The translations under genes were made by a program, and so were the position numbers. A DNA stretch of 64,000 nucleotides from JBOGXA01 sp050694175 (GTDB lineage Bacteria; Actinomycetota; CADDZG01; WHSQ01), in contig JBOGXA010000015.1 of NCBI GenBank assembly GCA_050694175.1, positions 31,613 through 95,612 on the forward strand, read 5' to 3'. Of this stretch, positions 57,602-64,000 are shown one piece after another; the first letter of the stretch is position 1, and every line of letters starts with the position of its first letter. The notes under the pieces are model-generated. The model made no database searches, was not told the DNA's origin, and saw only the letters and a list, made by a program, of their open reading frames with translations.

Positions 57602-58005
57602 ACGAACGCCCACCGAGAAAGGCGACGCGGCAGCGGGCCGCCATCGTCGCCGCGCTCGACAGCGCGCACCGATTCAAGAGCGCTCAGGAGCTCCACGACT
57701 CACTGCGTCGCTCCGGCTCGACCGTCGGCCTTGCGACCGTTTACCGCAACCTCCAAGCGCTCGCCCGTAATGGGGAGCTGGACGTCTTGGTGTCGAGTGA
57801 CGGCGAGGCCCTCTACAGACGCTGCGACACCGATGACCACCACCATCACCTCGTGTGCCGGGTGTGTCACAAGACGGTTGAGATCGAAGCGGATGAGATC
57901 GAGGCCTGGGTCACACGAACCGGGGCATCGCACGGTTACGCGGCGGTCACGCACACAGTGGAGCTGTTCGGCGTGTGTCGGGAGTGCCGGACCCGCGTGG
58001 GATGA
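57598..58005 (+). CDS. zur: Zinc uptake regulator, Fur family
   Basis: 135 residues. The winged helix (TRQRAAIVAALDSAHRFKSAQELHDSLR, VGLATVYRNLQALARNGELD) precedes the metal sites: DTDDHHHHLVCRVCHKTVEIE with the structural CxxC and the C-terminal CRECRTR pair. Its coupling to the ZIP gene and the Zur box upstream identify it as Zur and not Fur. Autoregulated through the shared promoter. Confidence 0.92.
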   Translation: MNERPPRKATRQRAAIVAALDSAHRFKSAQELHDSLRRSGSTVGLATVYRNLQALARNGELDVLVSSDGEALYRRCDTDDHHHHLVCRVCHKTVEIEADEIEAWVTRTGASHGYAAVTHTVELFGVCRECRTRVG

Positions 58006-58147
58006 ACGGGCCTTAAGGGCGCGGGAGACTCGGTCGGCGACGGTGACGGAGACGGCTCCGGCATGGGCGACTCCCCGTCCAAGGGTGTTGGTTTTCACAA
58101 ACATCCCTCTACCTGCCAAAACCCGTCCTTGCTATACTGCGCCGGAC

Positions 58148-58369
58148 ATGAGTGACATCCCCGAGGGCTCGACCGAGACCCAGACGTTGTTGGGCAGACG
58201 TTTTCTTACCGTGGCCGAGGTTGCTCGACAGCTCCGCGTCTCGAATATGACTGTCTATCGCTTGATCAAAGCCGGCGACCTCCGGGCGGTCCGAGTCGGC
58301 CGAGGCTATCGGCTGCTCGAGGACGACGTCCGCAAGTATCTCGACCGCCGGTACATGGACGCCGGCTAA
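58148..58369 (+). CDS. Excisionase-type helix-turn-helix protein, Rv0500A-like
   Basis: 73 residues. The MerR/excisionase HTH reads RFLTVAEVARQLRVSNMTVYRLIKAGDLRAVRVGRGYRLLEDDVRKYLD. This small DNA-binding protein precedes the bS22 and epimerase genes in many actinobacteria (Rv0500A in M. tuberculosis), not in mobile elements, so it is not an excisionase in role. TATACT at 58133 lies nine bases before the ATG at 58148. A terminator follows. Confidence 0.88.
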   Translation: MSDIPEGSTETQTLLGRRFLTVAEVARQLRVSNMTVYRLIKAGDLRAVRVGRGYRLLEDDVRKYLDRRYMDAG

Positions 58370-58410
58370 AGGTTTCGGCAGGGCGAGACGGCCAGGCGCC
58401 CGGCTCCCGA

Positions 58411-58435
58411 CCGTCCTTGAGGGGACGGTTTTTTT
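58411..58435 (+). terminator. Rho-independent terminator after the HTH gene
   Basis: CCGTCC, loop TTGAGG, GGACGG followed by seven T. A classic short stem with a U-tract. Confidence 0.9.
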
Positions 58436-58472
58436 GTTGTGGCGAGTCACGCGCAAAGGACTTGATTGGGCC

Positions 58473-59369
58473 ATGGCTATTGGAATCGACAAGGCATACG
58501 AGCGACTGCTTGCGAATCCCGGCGTGGTTTTCTTGCTTGGAGGCATCGACACCGGCAAGACCACGTTTGGCATCGAGCTGGCGCGCCGGGCTACCGCCGC
58601 GCGCATCCCGACGGCGATAGTGGATGCGGACATCGTGCTGTCGACGGTTGGCCCCCCCACCACCGTGGGGCTCAAGATGTGTGGCGCCACCACCGAGCTG
58701 ACCCGCGAGAGCCTGCGGGCCGCCGACGGCATGGGATTTGTCGGTTCGCTGGTCCCGAAGGGGCATTTGCTTCCCTTGGTTACGAGCACTGCGAAGTTGG
58801 TTTTCTCGGCTCGATCCCTGGGGGCCCAGATGGTGGTCGTCGACAGTTCGAGCCTCGTCTCCGGTCTCTACGGCCAGGTGCTCAAATTCTTCAAAATGGA
58901 TCTCCTCGGGCCCGACTTCGTGGTCGCCTTCGAGCGAGGGGGCGAGCTCGAGCCCGTGATTGGGATCGCCCAAAGATTCACCCCGGCTGAAGTTCTGGAG
59001 CTGTCGGTTGCCCCCGAGACCATGGTGAGGTCCGTCGAAGACCGCATCACCTATCGCGAGGAGCAGTTTGCGGCTTACTTTGCCGGAGGCACGTCCCGCT
59101 GGCGCGTCAAGCCAACGGTTTTCATGCCGACGCTTCCCCCCGAGTTCGACCTCGCGCTGCTCGACTCTCTCGTCGTCGGAATGGAGGACGGCAAGGGCTC
59201 CTGTGTAGGCATCGGTGTGCTCGAATACGACGCGACCGAGGACATACTACGGATGGTCTCTCCGGTCACCGAGGGAGTACGAGGTCTTCGGCTTGGATCT
59301 ATTCGAATGGATGTCACGGGCCGCTCTAAGGGTCCCGTGGACCTCCGTCAGCTCTTCGGAACCGAGTGA
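58473..59369 (+). CDS. P-loop protein of the Clp1/GlmU-type polynucleotide kinase family
   Basis: 298 residues. Walker A is FLLGGIDTGKTTFGIELARR. Next come IVDADIVLSTVGPPTTVGLKM and VVVDSSSLVSG, characteristic of bacterial Clp1-like proteins, and a C-terminal domain with VGMEDGKGSCVGIGVLEYD that resembles an RNA-binding beta domain. The family phosphorylates RNA 5'-hydroxyl ends in archaea and eukaryotes; the bacterial role is not known to me. ATG at 58473 begins the homology; AAAGGA lies 12 bases upstream. It is adjacent to the ribosomal protein bS22 gene. Confidence 0.75.
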   Translation: MAIGIDKAYERLLANPGVVFLLGGIDTGKTTFGIELARRATAARIPTAIVDADIVLSTVGPPTTVGLKMCGATTELTRESLRAADGMGFVGSLVPKGHLLPLVTSTAKLVFSARSLGAQMVVVDSSSLVSGLYGQVLKFFKMDLLGPDFVVAFERGGELEPVIGIAQRFTPAEVLELSVAPETMVRSVEDRITYREEQFAAYFAGGTSRWRVKPTVFMPTLPPEFDLALLDSLVVGMEDGKGSCVGIGVLEYDATEDILRMVSPVTEGVRGLRLGSIRMDVTGRSKGPVDLRQLFGTE

Positions 59370-59392
59370 ACTTGGATCGAAGGAGGAACTGA

Positions 59393-59494
59393 ATGCCATC
59401 ACTCATCAAGAAGCGTCGCAAGAAGATGCGCAAGAAGAAGCATCGCAAGATGCTCAAGAAGACACGTTGGCAGCGACGTCAGCAAGGTAAGTAG
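59393..59494 (+). CDS. 33-residue small ribosomal subunit protein bS22 (AURKAIP1/COX24 domain)
   Basis: 33 codons after a perfect AGGAGG (59381-59386). The protein is almost entirely basic (MPSLIKKRRKKMRKKK, then H17, and KKTRWQRRQQGK at the end) and lines up without gaps with mycobacterial bS22 as I recall it. bS22 binds 16S rRNA near the decoding centre. Its place between the HTH gene and the epimerase gene is that of Rv0500B. The SAM-hydrolase and P-loop genes are inserted around it here. Confidence 0.9.
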   Translation: MPSLIKKRRKKMRKKKHRKMLKKTRWQRRQQGK

Positions 59495-59513
59495 CCGGCG
59501 CAATACTGCAGAC

Positions 59514-59519
59514 TAGGAT
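59514..59519 (+). promoter_or_regulatory. Predicted -10 box of the SAM hydrolase gene
   Basis: TAGGAT, six bases, GTG at 59526; leaderless pattern. Confidence 0.45.
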
Positions 59520-59525
59520 GCGATC

Positions 59526-60344
59526 GTGAAGAAGCGCGAGATCGTCACGTTTCTTTCCGACTACGGCCTCGAGGACGAGTTCGTCGGTGTGTGCCACGGA
59601 GTGATATTGAGGATCGCTCCCCACGTTCGAGTCATCGACGTTCACCACAACATCCTTCGGCAAGACATCCGGCACGGCGCCATCGTTCTGGAGCAATCGA
59701 TCCCCTATATGCCGGACTCCGTCCACCTCGCCGTCGTCGATCCCACCGTGGGGTCGGATCGCAAAGCCGTCGCGCTGGAGACCAAGTGGGGCGAGGTCTT
59801 CGTGGGGCCCGACAACGGCCTTCTGATCCCCGCCGCCGAAGGCGCGGGAGGGATCGTACGGGCCCACGAGGTAGTGGAGAAGTCGTTCCTGCTGCGACCG
59901 GTTTCGCGAACGTTCCAGGGGCGCGATATCTTCGCACCGGCCACGGCTCATATTGCGAACGGCGTGGATCTGGCCGAGCTCGGGCCGGAACTCGATCTCG
60001 GCGAGCTGAAACGCCTAGAGATCCCCGAGGCGTGGGTCCACGACGATCACCTGCACGCGGAGGTTCTGCAGGTCGACAGATTCGGTAACCTGCAGCTCAA
60101 CTTCGCTTGCTGGCACCTGGAGGAGGTCGGTCTGCTCGATGGCGGACCGCTGGAGGTCCGGCTGGAGGGCCACCGATTGCAGGTCCCTCTGGAGAGCCAT
60201 TTCGCGGATGTGGAACCCGGCGAGTTCGTGTTGATGGAGGATTCGTACATGTGCCTGTCGTTGGCAATTAACAAGGGTGACGCACGTCGTCGCCTGCGCG
60301 CGGGGGCGGGTTCAACCGTCATCGTGGGACCGATCCAGCGGTGA
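59526..60344 (+). CDS. SAM hydroxide adenosyltransferase (DUF62 family)
   Basis: 272 residues. N-terminal FLSDYGLEDEFVGVCHGVIL, VIDVHHNILRQDIRHGA, VVDPTVGSDRK and PDNGLLIPA, with FQGRDIFAPATAHIANG, are typical. The catalytic triad Asp-Arg-His of DUF62 is present in outline (VDPTVG, GRD, PATAH). The enzyme splits S-adenosylmethionine to adenosine and methionine with water and is related to fluorinase and chlorinase but lacks any sign of halide use. It starts 32 bases after bS22. Confidence 0.85.
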   Translation: MKKREIVTFLSDYGLEDEFVGVCHGVILRIAPHVRVIDVHHNILRQDIRHGAIVLEQSIPYMPDSVHLAVVDPTVGSDRKAVALETKWGEVFVGPDNGLLIPAAEGAGGIVRAHEVVEKSFLLRPVSRTFQGRDIFAPATAHIANGVDLAELGPELDLGELKRLEIPEAWVHDDHLHAEVLQVDRFGNLQLNFACWHLEEVGLLDGGPLEVRLEGHRLQVPLESHFADVEPGEFVLMEDSYMCLSLAINKGDARRRLRAGAGSTVIVGPIQR

Positions 60345-60347
60345 ACT

Positions 60348-61394
60348 ATGTCCGGTAAGCGAATCCTGATCACCGGCGTCGCTCGCTACCTGGGCTTGCG
60401 CCTGGCTCTTAGGCTCGCCGGTGAGGACGAGATCGATCAGTTGGTGGGCGTAGACCTCGACGACCCGCCACTGCCCATCGACGGCCTCGAGTTCATTCGC
60501 GCGGACATTCGCAAGCCGCTGATCGCCCGCGTGCTCGAGGCAACGAAGACCGACACCGTGATTCACACCAACATCGCGTCGACCCCGCGACTCATCGGTG
60601 GGCGTCTGCCTATGCGCGAGAACAACGTGATCGGAACGATGCAGTTGCTTGCCGCGGCACAACGGGCCGAGCGCGTCAGGCATGTGGTCCTGCGATCATC
60701 GACGGCCGTCTACGGGTCAAGCCCGGGGGAACCTTCCATCGTTCCCGAGGGCTTCGGAGCGCGCGAAACGGATCTGGCGGGATACGCGCGCGATTGCGCG
60801 GAGGCCGAGACGTATATGCGCGACTTCTCCCGCAGGCGGCCGGACGTGACGACGACGATATTGCGTACACAAGGGGTGATAGGCCCCACGGTCACCACCG
60901 TGATGACAGGCTACCTGGGCTTGCCCGTTGTACCGACGGCTCTGGGCTACGACCCCAGGCTCCAGCTTCTCCATGAGGCCGATGCGATCGAAGCACTGAG
61001 GCTTGCAACCTTGAAGACCGAGCGCGGGATCTTCAACATCGCGGCCGACGGCGTCGTCTACCTCTCGCAGGCGATTCGGCTCCTGGGGCGCGTGGAACTA
61101 CCCCTCGTCCTACCGGTTGCGCAGATCGTTGCGACATTTCTGCGAGCCGTACGAACGGTTGATTTTCCGACCGATCAGCTGAATCTCTTGCTGTTTGGGC
61201 GGGTAGTCGATATCTCCCGGGCCCGCGAGGTGCTCGGCTTCGAGCCCTCGTTCTCAACACGCGAAGCCCTCGAGGATCTGCGAGATCGGCGACGAAGCGA
61301 TTACGACGTCACATCCCGGCCGAACCTGGCTTGGGAACGGGAGCTCTTCGACTACCTGGAGCGCCGGAGCGGCGCGGAAAGCGAGCTCGTGTGA
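60348..61394 (+). CDS. NAD-dependent epimerase/SDR protein, Rv0501 (GalE2)-like
   Basis: 348 residues. The nucleotide motif is shifted (ITGVARYLGLRLALRL in place of TGxxGxxG), followed by VGVDLDDPP and IHTNIASTP. The Tyr region AGYARDCAEAETYMRDFSRRRPD has Cys where the extended SDR has the Lys of YxxxK, so the catalysis may differ from GalE. Gene order with bS22 upstream and an acyltransferase downstream is that of Rv0501. Substrate not known. Overlaps the next gene by GTGA. Confidence 0.85.
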   Translation: MSGKRILITGVARYLGLRLALRLAGEDEIDQLVGVDLDDPPLPIDGLEFIRADIRKPLIARVLEATKTDTVIHTNIASTPRLIGGRLPMRENNVIGTMQLLAAAQRAERVRHVVLRSSTAVYGSSPGEPSIVPEGFGARETDLAGYARDCAEAETYMRDFSRRRPDVTTTILRTQGVIGPTVTTVMTGYLGLPVVPTALGYDPRLQLLHEADAIEALRLATLKTERGIFNIAADGVVYLSQAIRLLGRVELPLVLPVAQIVATFLRAVRTVDFPTDQLNLLLFGRVVDISRAREVLGFEPSFSTREALEDLRDRRRSDYDVTSRPNLAWERELFDYLERRSGAESELV

Positions 61395-62422
61395 CACCGG
61401 ATGCCAAGGTGATCCCCATTCGTACCCAGTCGGGGGAGGAACGATCGCAGTGTGACGCGACAACAGCATCCGGCCGTCCGTGTCGCAACCTCGCCGTATC
61501 AGGTGAGTCTTATTGCCGCGTGCACTTACGCACTGCGGCACCTCGACCTCCGGTGGCGGCCGTCCAAGAAGCCGTAAAGCCCCCCAAGGGACTCGAGCAG
61601 GCGGCAGCATCGGTGGCCGACTACCTCCGCAGGCGACTCGGCGGTGACTATCCGATCGACGACTTCGGCTTCGATCCCGAACTGCGCGCGGTCCTCGCCA
61701 ATCTTGCCGATCCTCTCTATCGCCACTACTTCCGAGTACGGGCGCTGGGGGTCAATCGCATCCCGGAGGAGGGGCCCGCCCTTGTCGTCGCCAACCACTC
61801 GGGAGCGATCGCTCTGGACTCCTTGATGGTGAATCATGCGGTCGCGACCGAACACCCTCGTCATCGCATCATCCGAAACATGGGTGCGGATCTCGTCTAC
61901 CGGCTGCCCTTTGTCGGTCCGCTTGCTCGCAAGACAGGAAACGCCGTCGCGTGCGACGAGGACGCGCTTGAACTTCTCCGCCGCGGGGAATTGGTCGGTG
62001 TCTATCCCGAGGGGTTCAAGGGTGTCGGCAAAGGTTGGAGCGAGCGTTACCGGTTGCAGCGATTCGGGCGCGGCGGTTTCATCGAGATCGCATTGAAGGC
62101 GCGCGTCCCTATAGTCCCAGTCGCGATCGTGGGGGCCGAGGAGGCCTACCCAATGATCGCGAACGCCAGGCCCTTGGCGCGCGCCCTCGGTTTCCCGTAC
62201 TTCCCGGTGACACCGACGTTTCCGTGGCTGGGCCCCCTCGGCTTGCTTCCCCTTCCGTCCAAATGGATCATCGAGTTCGGCGATCCCATCCCCATGGACG
62301 ACTACCCAAGGGATGCAGTTGAGGATCCGATGCTGGTGTTCGAGCTCGCCGATTCGATCAGGGATCGAATCCAACAGATGTTGCTCCGCAATCTGAGGCT
62401 CAGGGGTGGCGCTTTCATCTAG
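61391..62422 (+). CDS. 1-acylglycerol-3-phosphate acyltransferase-like protein with N-terminal zinc motif, Rv0502-like
   Basis: 343 residues. The PlsC domain has ALVVANHSGAIALDSLMVNH (catalytic His with NHSG in place of HxxxxD), LVGVYPEGFKGVG and VPIVPVAIVGAEEAYPMI. Ahead of it residues 21-45 carry Cys21, Cys31, Cys42 and His45, a small zinc-finger-like knot I do not know in Rv0502. It acylates lipid precursors at the membrane by family. Start GTG 61391 overlaps the epimerase stop. Confidence 0.85.
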   Translation: MTPDAKVIPIRTQSGEERSQCDATTASGRPCRNLAVSGESYCRVHLRTAAPRPPVAAVQEAVKPPKGLEQAAASVADYLRRRLGGDYPIDDFGFDPELRAVLANLADPLYRHYFRVRALGVNRIPEEGPALVVANHSGAIALDSLMVNHAVATEHPRHRIIRNMGADLVYRLPFVGPLARKTGNAVACDEDALELLRRGELVGVYPEGFKGVGKGWSERYRLQRFGRGGFIEIALKARVPIVPVAIVGAEEAYPMIANARPLARALGFPYFPVTPTFPWLGPLGLLPLPSKWIIEFGDPIPMDDYPRDAVEDPMLVFELADSIRDRIQQMLLRNLRLRGGAFI

Positions 62423-62430
62423 ATATTTTT

Positions 62431-62464
62431 GACCAGCGTGCGTTTGACCACGCATAGGCTGGTC
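62431..62464. other. Compound hairpin after the acyltransferase gene
   Basis: GACCAGC and GCTGGTC enclose a second stem (GTGCGT with ACGCAT) around a 6-nt loop. No U-tract follows. Possible bidirectional terminator between convergent genes. Confidence 0.45.
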
Positions 62465-62492
62465 AGGCGCACGCTCGACCGGTGGCCATCGG

Positions 62493-62594
62493 CTAGCCGC
62501 CGCCGATTCCGTAGATCCTCAGAACTCCGATGGTGCCGGCGATGGCGATCGCCGTCAGCAGGAGGATCAAAGCAAAAAGCGTGTTGCGACGCAT
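62493..62594 (-). CDS. 33-residue single-span membrane protein
   Basis: ATG at 62594 opens 33 codons: MRRNT, a hydrophobic helix of Leu/Ile/Ala (residues 6-25), then RIYGIGGG. On the minus strand TATCCT (62601-62606) lies six bases before the ATG, the leaderless signal seen at other genes here. Positive residues at the start predict N-in. No family is recognised. It lies 28 bases downstream of the CheY-like gene on the same strand. Confidence 0.6.
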   Translation of the reverse strand: MRRNTLFALILLLTAIAIAGTIGVLRIYGIGGG

Positions 62595-62600
62595 CTAGCG

Positions 62601-62606
62601 AGGATA
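62601..62606 (-). promoter_or_regulatory. Predicted -10 box of the 33-residue membrane protein
   Basis: TATCCT on the minus strand, six bases before the ATG at 62594. Confidence 0.4.
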
Positions 62607-62622
62607 CGGTGACGGGGCTGCG

Positions 62623-63015
62623 TCACACCAGGCGGCGGCACAGGTCGGTGATGTGGCGCTCGAGCTGGTGCAAACCTTCGACCTTCCCGATGCAGAGGGC
62701 GACACCGGCTTCCCGCGCCTCGACTTCCAGGTCGGCGTCCATGTAGGCCGTGTACAGGATGATCGCCTGATCGGGCATGGTGTTGCGAATGGCCCGTGCC
62801 GCGGCCAGTCCATCCATGCCCGGCATCTTGTAGTCCATGACGATGACATCGGGCTCTGCGCGTTGACTCATGTCGACTGCTTCCTCGCCGGACGCAGCCT
62901 GGCCCACGACGTCGAAGCCGTCCAGATCAAGCATGTCTGCAAGCATGTTGCGAACGTGCGCGGTGTCGTCGACGACGAGGACCTTGACGCTCGCGCGCGC
63001 GCCGTTGAGAGTCAT
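62623..63015 (-). CDS. Single-domain response regulator (CheY-like)
   Basis: 130 residues: VLVVDDTAHVRNMLADML, phospho-Asp61 in VIVMDYKMPGMDG, Thr89 in LYTAY and Lys111 in CIGKVEG. There is no output domain, so it works by protein contact or phosphotransfer. No kinase is adjacent; the start overlaps the stop of the TIM-barrel gene by ATGA. The short C-terminal helix (LHQLERHITDLCRRL) is longer than in CheY. Confidence 0.9.
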   Translation of the reverse strand: MTLNGARASVKVLVVDDTAHVRNMLADMLDLDGFDVVGQAASGEEAVDMSQRAEPDVIVMDYKMPGMDGLAAARAIRNTMPDQAIILYTAYMDADLEVEAREAGVALCIGKVEGLHQLERHITDLCRRLV

Positions 63016-63845
63016 CGAGGCAGTCCCTTCTCGACGCGTGCGGTCCCTGTGAGACGGGAGGACACGTACTCTTTGCTCCTGCGCAGCATCGCGACAAGCT
63101 CCTTGGGCTTTTCGATGAAGCGCGATATCGATAGCTCGAGCGACACTGCTCCGCCATAGTCGGTTCGACGCAACTCCCCCAAGAACCTGTCCAGCGGCAG
63201 GATTCCTCGGCCCACCTCGAGATGCCCGTCTCGTCCGTCCCCGGCGTTGTCGGAGAGGTGGATGTGGGCGAGCTTGGGTGCCAGTACCTCATATGCATCG
63301 AGAATGTCGGCGCGTGTGACGGCCAGGTGGCTCGTGTCCAGGACCACATGAGGAGCGGCGTGAGCGAGGGCGGCCGGTTCGAGCCATCGATAGGCACGCA
63401 GTCGCCGGCCGGCCACCCATTTCGGATACATGGTTTCGACAGCCACCGTCACGCCGCTGTCTCGAGAGTAGGAGCTGCTCTGCTCGCGGATCCAAGCGGC
63501 AAACTCCCGCTCCCACAGATACGGAGGATGAACGATGTAGGTGCCGGCGCCCAAGGCACGACACATCTCGATTCCGCGGTCGATCTTGCCCAGGGGATCC
63601 ATCCCCCAGACGCTCTTGGTGATGACAAGGAATGGGCCGTGAACGGATGTGATCTGAAGCCCTCGCTCATCGGCATGCTGCTCGACGATCGCGGGATCCT
63701 GCGTTTTTGGATCGCGGGTCACCATCAGCTCTATTTCTGTAAAGCCCGCTTCGGCGATGAGATCCATCGCCTCGTCGAGATCGAGGGCCCAAAAGGGACC
63801 GGTTGAGCATTGGAGTGTCACTTTCTCGGCGCGCTTGTCGGGCAT
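63012..63845 (-). CDS. TIM-barrel sugar phosphate isomerase/epimerase-family protein, Rv0498-like
   Basis: 277 residues of the AP endonuclease 2/xylose isomerase-like TIM barrel: LIAEAGFTEIELMVTRD, ITSVHGPFLVITKSVW, YIVHPPYLW, VAVETMYPKW, HVVLDTSHLAVTRADI, LAHIHLSDNAGDGRDGHLEVGRG and VSLELSISRFIEKP. Metal-binding His, Glu and Asp positions are kept. Substrate unknown. In M. tuberculosis Rv0498 lies near the same bS22/epimerase block, so this is part of that neighbourhood, here on the opposite strand. Confidence 0.85.
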   Translation of the reverse strand: MPDKRAEKVTLQCSTGPFWALDLDEAMDLIAEAGFTEIELMVTRDPKTQDPAIVEQHADERGLQITSVHGPFLVITKSVWGMDPLGKIDRGIEMCRALGAGTYIVHPPYLWEREFAAWIREQSSSYSRDSGVTVAVETMYPKWVAGRRLRAYRWLEPAALAHAAPHVVLDTSHLAVTRADILDAYEVLAPKLAHIHLSDNAGDGRDGHLEVGRGILPLDRFLGELRRTDYGGAVSLELSISRFIEKPKELVAMLRRSKEYVSSRLTGTARVEKGLPR

Positions 63846-63935
63846 GGCGGTGCAATGGTAGCCAGGGTCAAGGAATGTGGCATGTGTTGTCTATCCCCCT
63901 CAAGCGGCGGAAAATGCCACGAATGGGGGAAAGCA

Positions 63936-63963
63936 AAAGCGCCCCCGTTGCCGGAGGCGCTTT
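63936..63963 (-). terminator. Terminator for a minus-strand gene beyond the window
   Basis: AAAGCGCC and GGCGCTTT with an inner CCG/CGG stem and TTGC loop; on the minus strand it ends in TTTT. It would end a transcript arriving from right of 64000. Confidence 0.65.
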
Positions 63964-64000
63964 CAGAGTCGATCGAAGGGGGGCCGGCGTGGGGGCGGGC

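Noticed and set aside
58148..58369. Sign of a prophage or plasmid because of the excisionase-like HTH
   Set aside because: The neighbourhood is the conserved actinobacterial bS22 block. There is no integrase or attachment site nearby.

Overview
The window looks like chromosomal core DNA of a high-GC Gram-positive bacterium of the phylum Actinomycetota, probably an uncultured or deep-branching one. The evidence is the mix of families: a mycothiol glycosyltransferase (MshA), a bcc-aa3 type respiratory operon with a diheme QcrC and three-helix Rieske subunit, a MarP-like CvpA/serine protease, DUF5317 and DUF2505 proteins, an RsiG-type anti-sigma factor, the 33-residue ribosomal protein bS22, and two gene neighbourhoods that match Mycobacterium tuberculosis (Rv0474-Rv0475 and Rv0498-Rv0502). 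I see no rRNA, tRNA, CRISPR array, phage or insertion sequence.

Layout. 1-5.3 kb: a cut NlpC/P60 hydrolase, then nitrogen control (GlnE adenylyltransferase and its target GlnA), with a redoxin between them that carries an in-frame TGA exactly at the catalytic cysteine (a probable selenoprotein). 5.3-11.5 kb: two small enzymes or binding proteins, then a two-component system preceded by a 25-residue peptide gene and facing an unknown conserved protein, then two unknown membrane or secreted proteins. 11.6-19.7 kb: DUF5317, a TIGR01777 epimerase, a lipid/diacylglycerol kinase, Mrp, and a deoC-ALDH-short ALDH cluster followed by CapA. 20.2-28.1 kb: one long operon for cytochrome c oxidase (ctaCDE, ctaG) and the cytochrome bc complex (qcrCAB). 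28-35.7 kb: a complete nucleoside uptake and salvage locus (BMP lipoprotein, ATPase, two permeases, cytidine deaminase, pyrimidine and purine nucleoside phosphorylases). The deoC at 15.4 kb would take the deoxyribose phosphate these enzymes release.

35.8-44.5 kb: cobalamin adenosyltransferase, nitrobindin, two acyl-CoA dehydrogenases, a DtxR-family regulator, an M23 peptidase, RsiG with two perfect c-di-GMP motifs, a charge-segregated repeat protein, and an Rv0474-like XRE regulator next to an HbhA-like Lys/Ala-rich protein. 44.5-54.5 kb: a CelD-type acetyltransferase, mshA, proline dehydrogenase, an ECF sigma factor with its membrane partner, a GNAT, ALDH, an AcuC-like deacetylase and MarP. 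54.5-58 kb: an SDR, an actinobacterial putative phosphatase, a C-terminally short aminopeptidase, then a Zur-controlled zinc importer (ZIP) with zur. 58-64 kb: the excisionase-like HTH, P-loop protein, bS22, SAM hydrolase, epimerase and acyltransferase block, then a tiny membrane protein, a single-domain response regulator and a TIM-barrel isomerase.

A recurring signal is a TAnnnT box followed after 6-7 bases by the ATG or GTG start, with no Shine-Dalgarno. It occurs at about ten genes and implies widespread leaderless transcripts. It also helped choose several starts.
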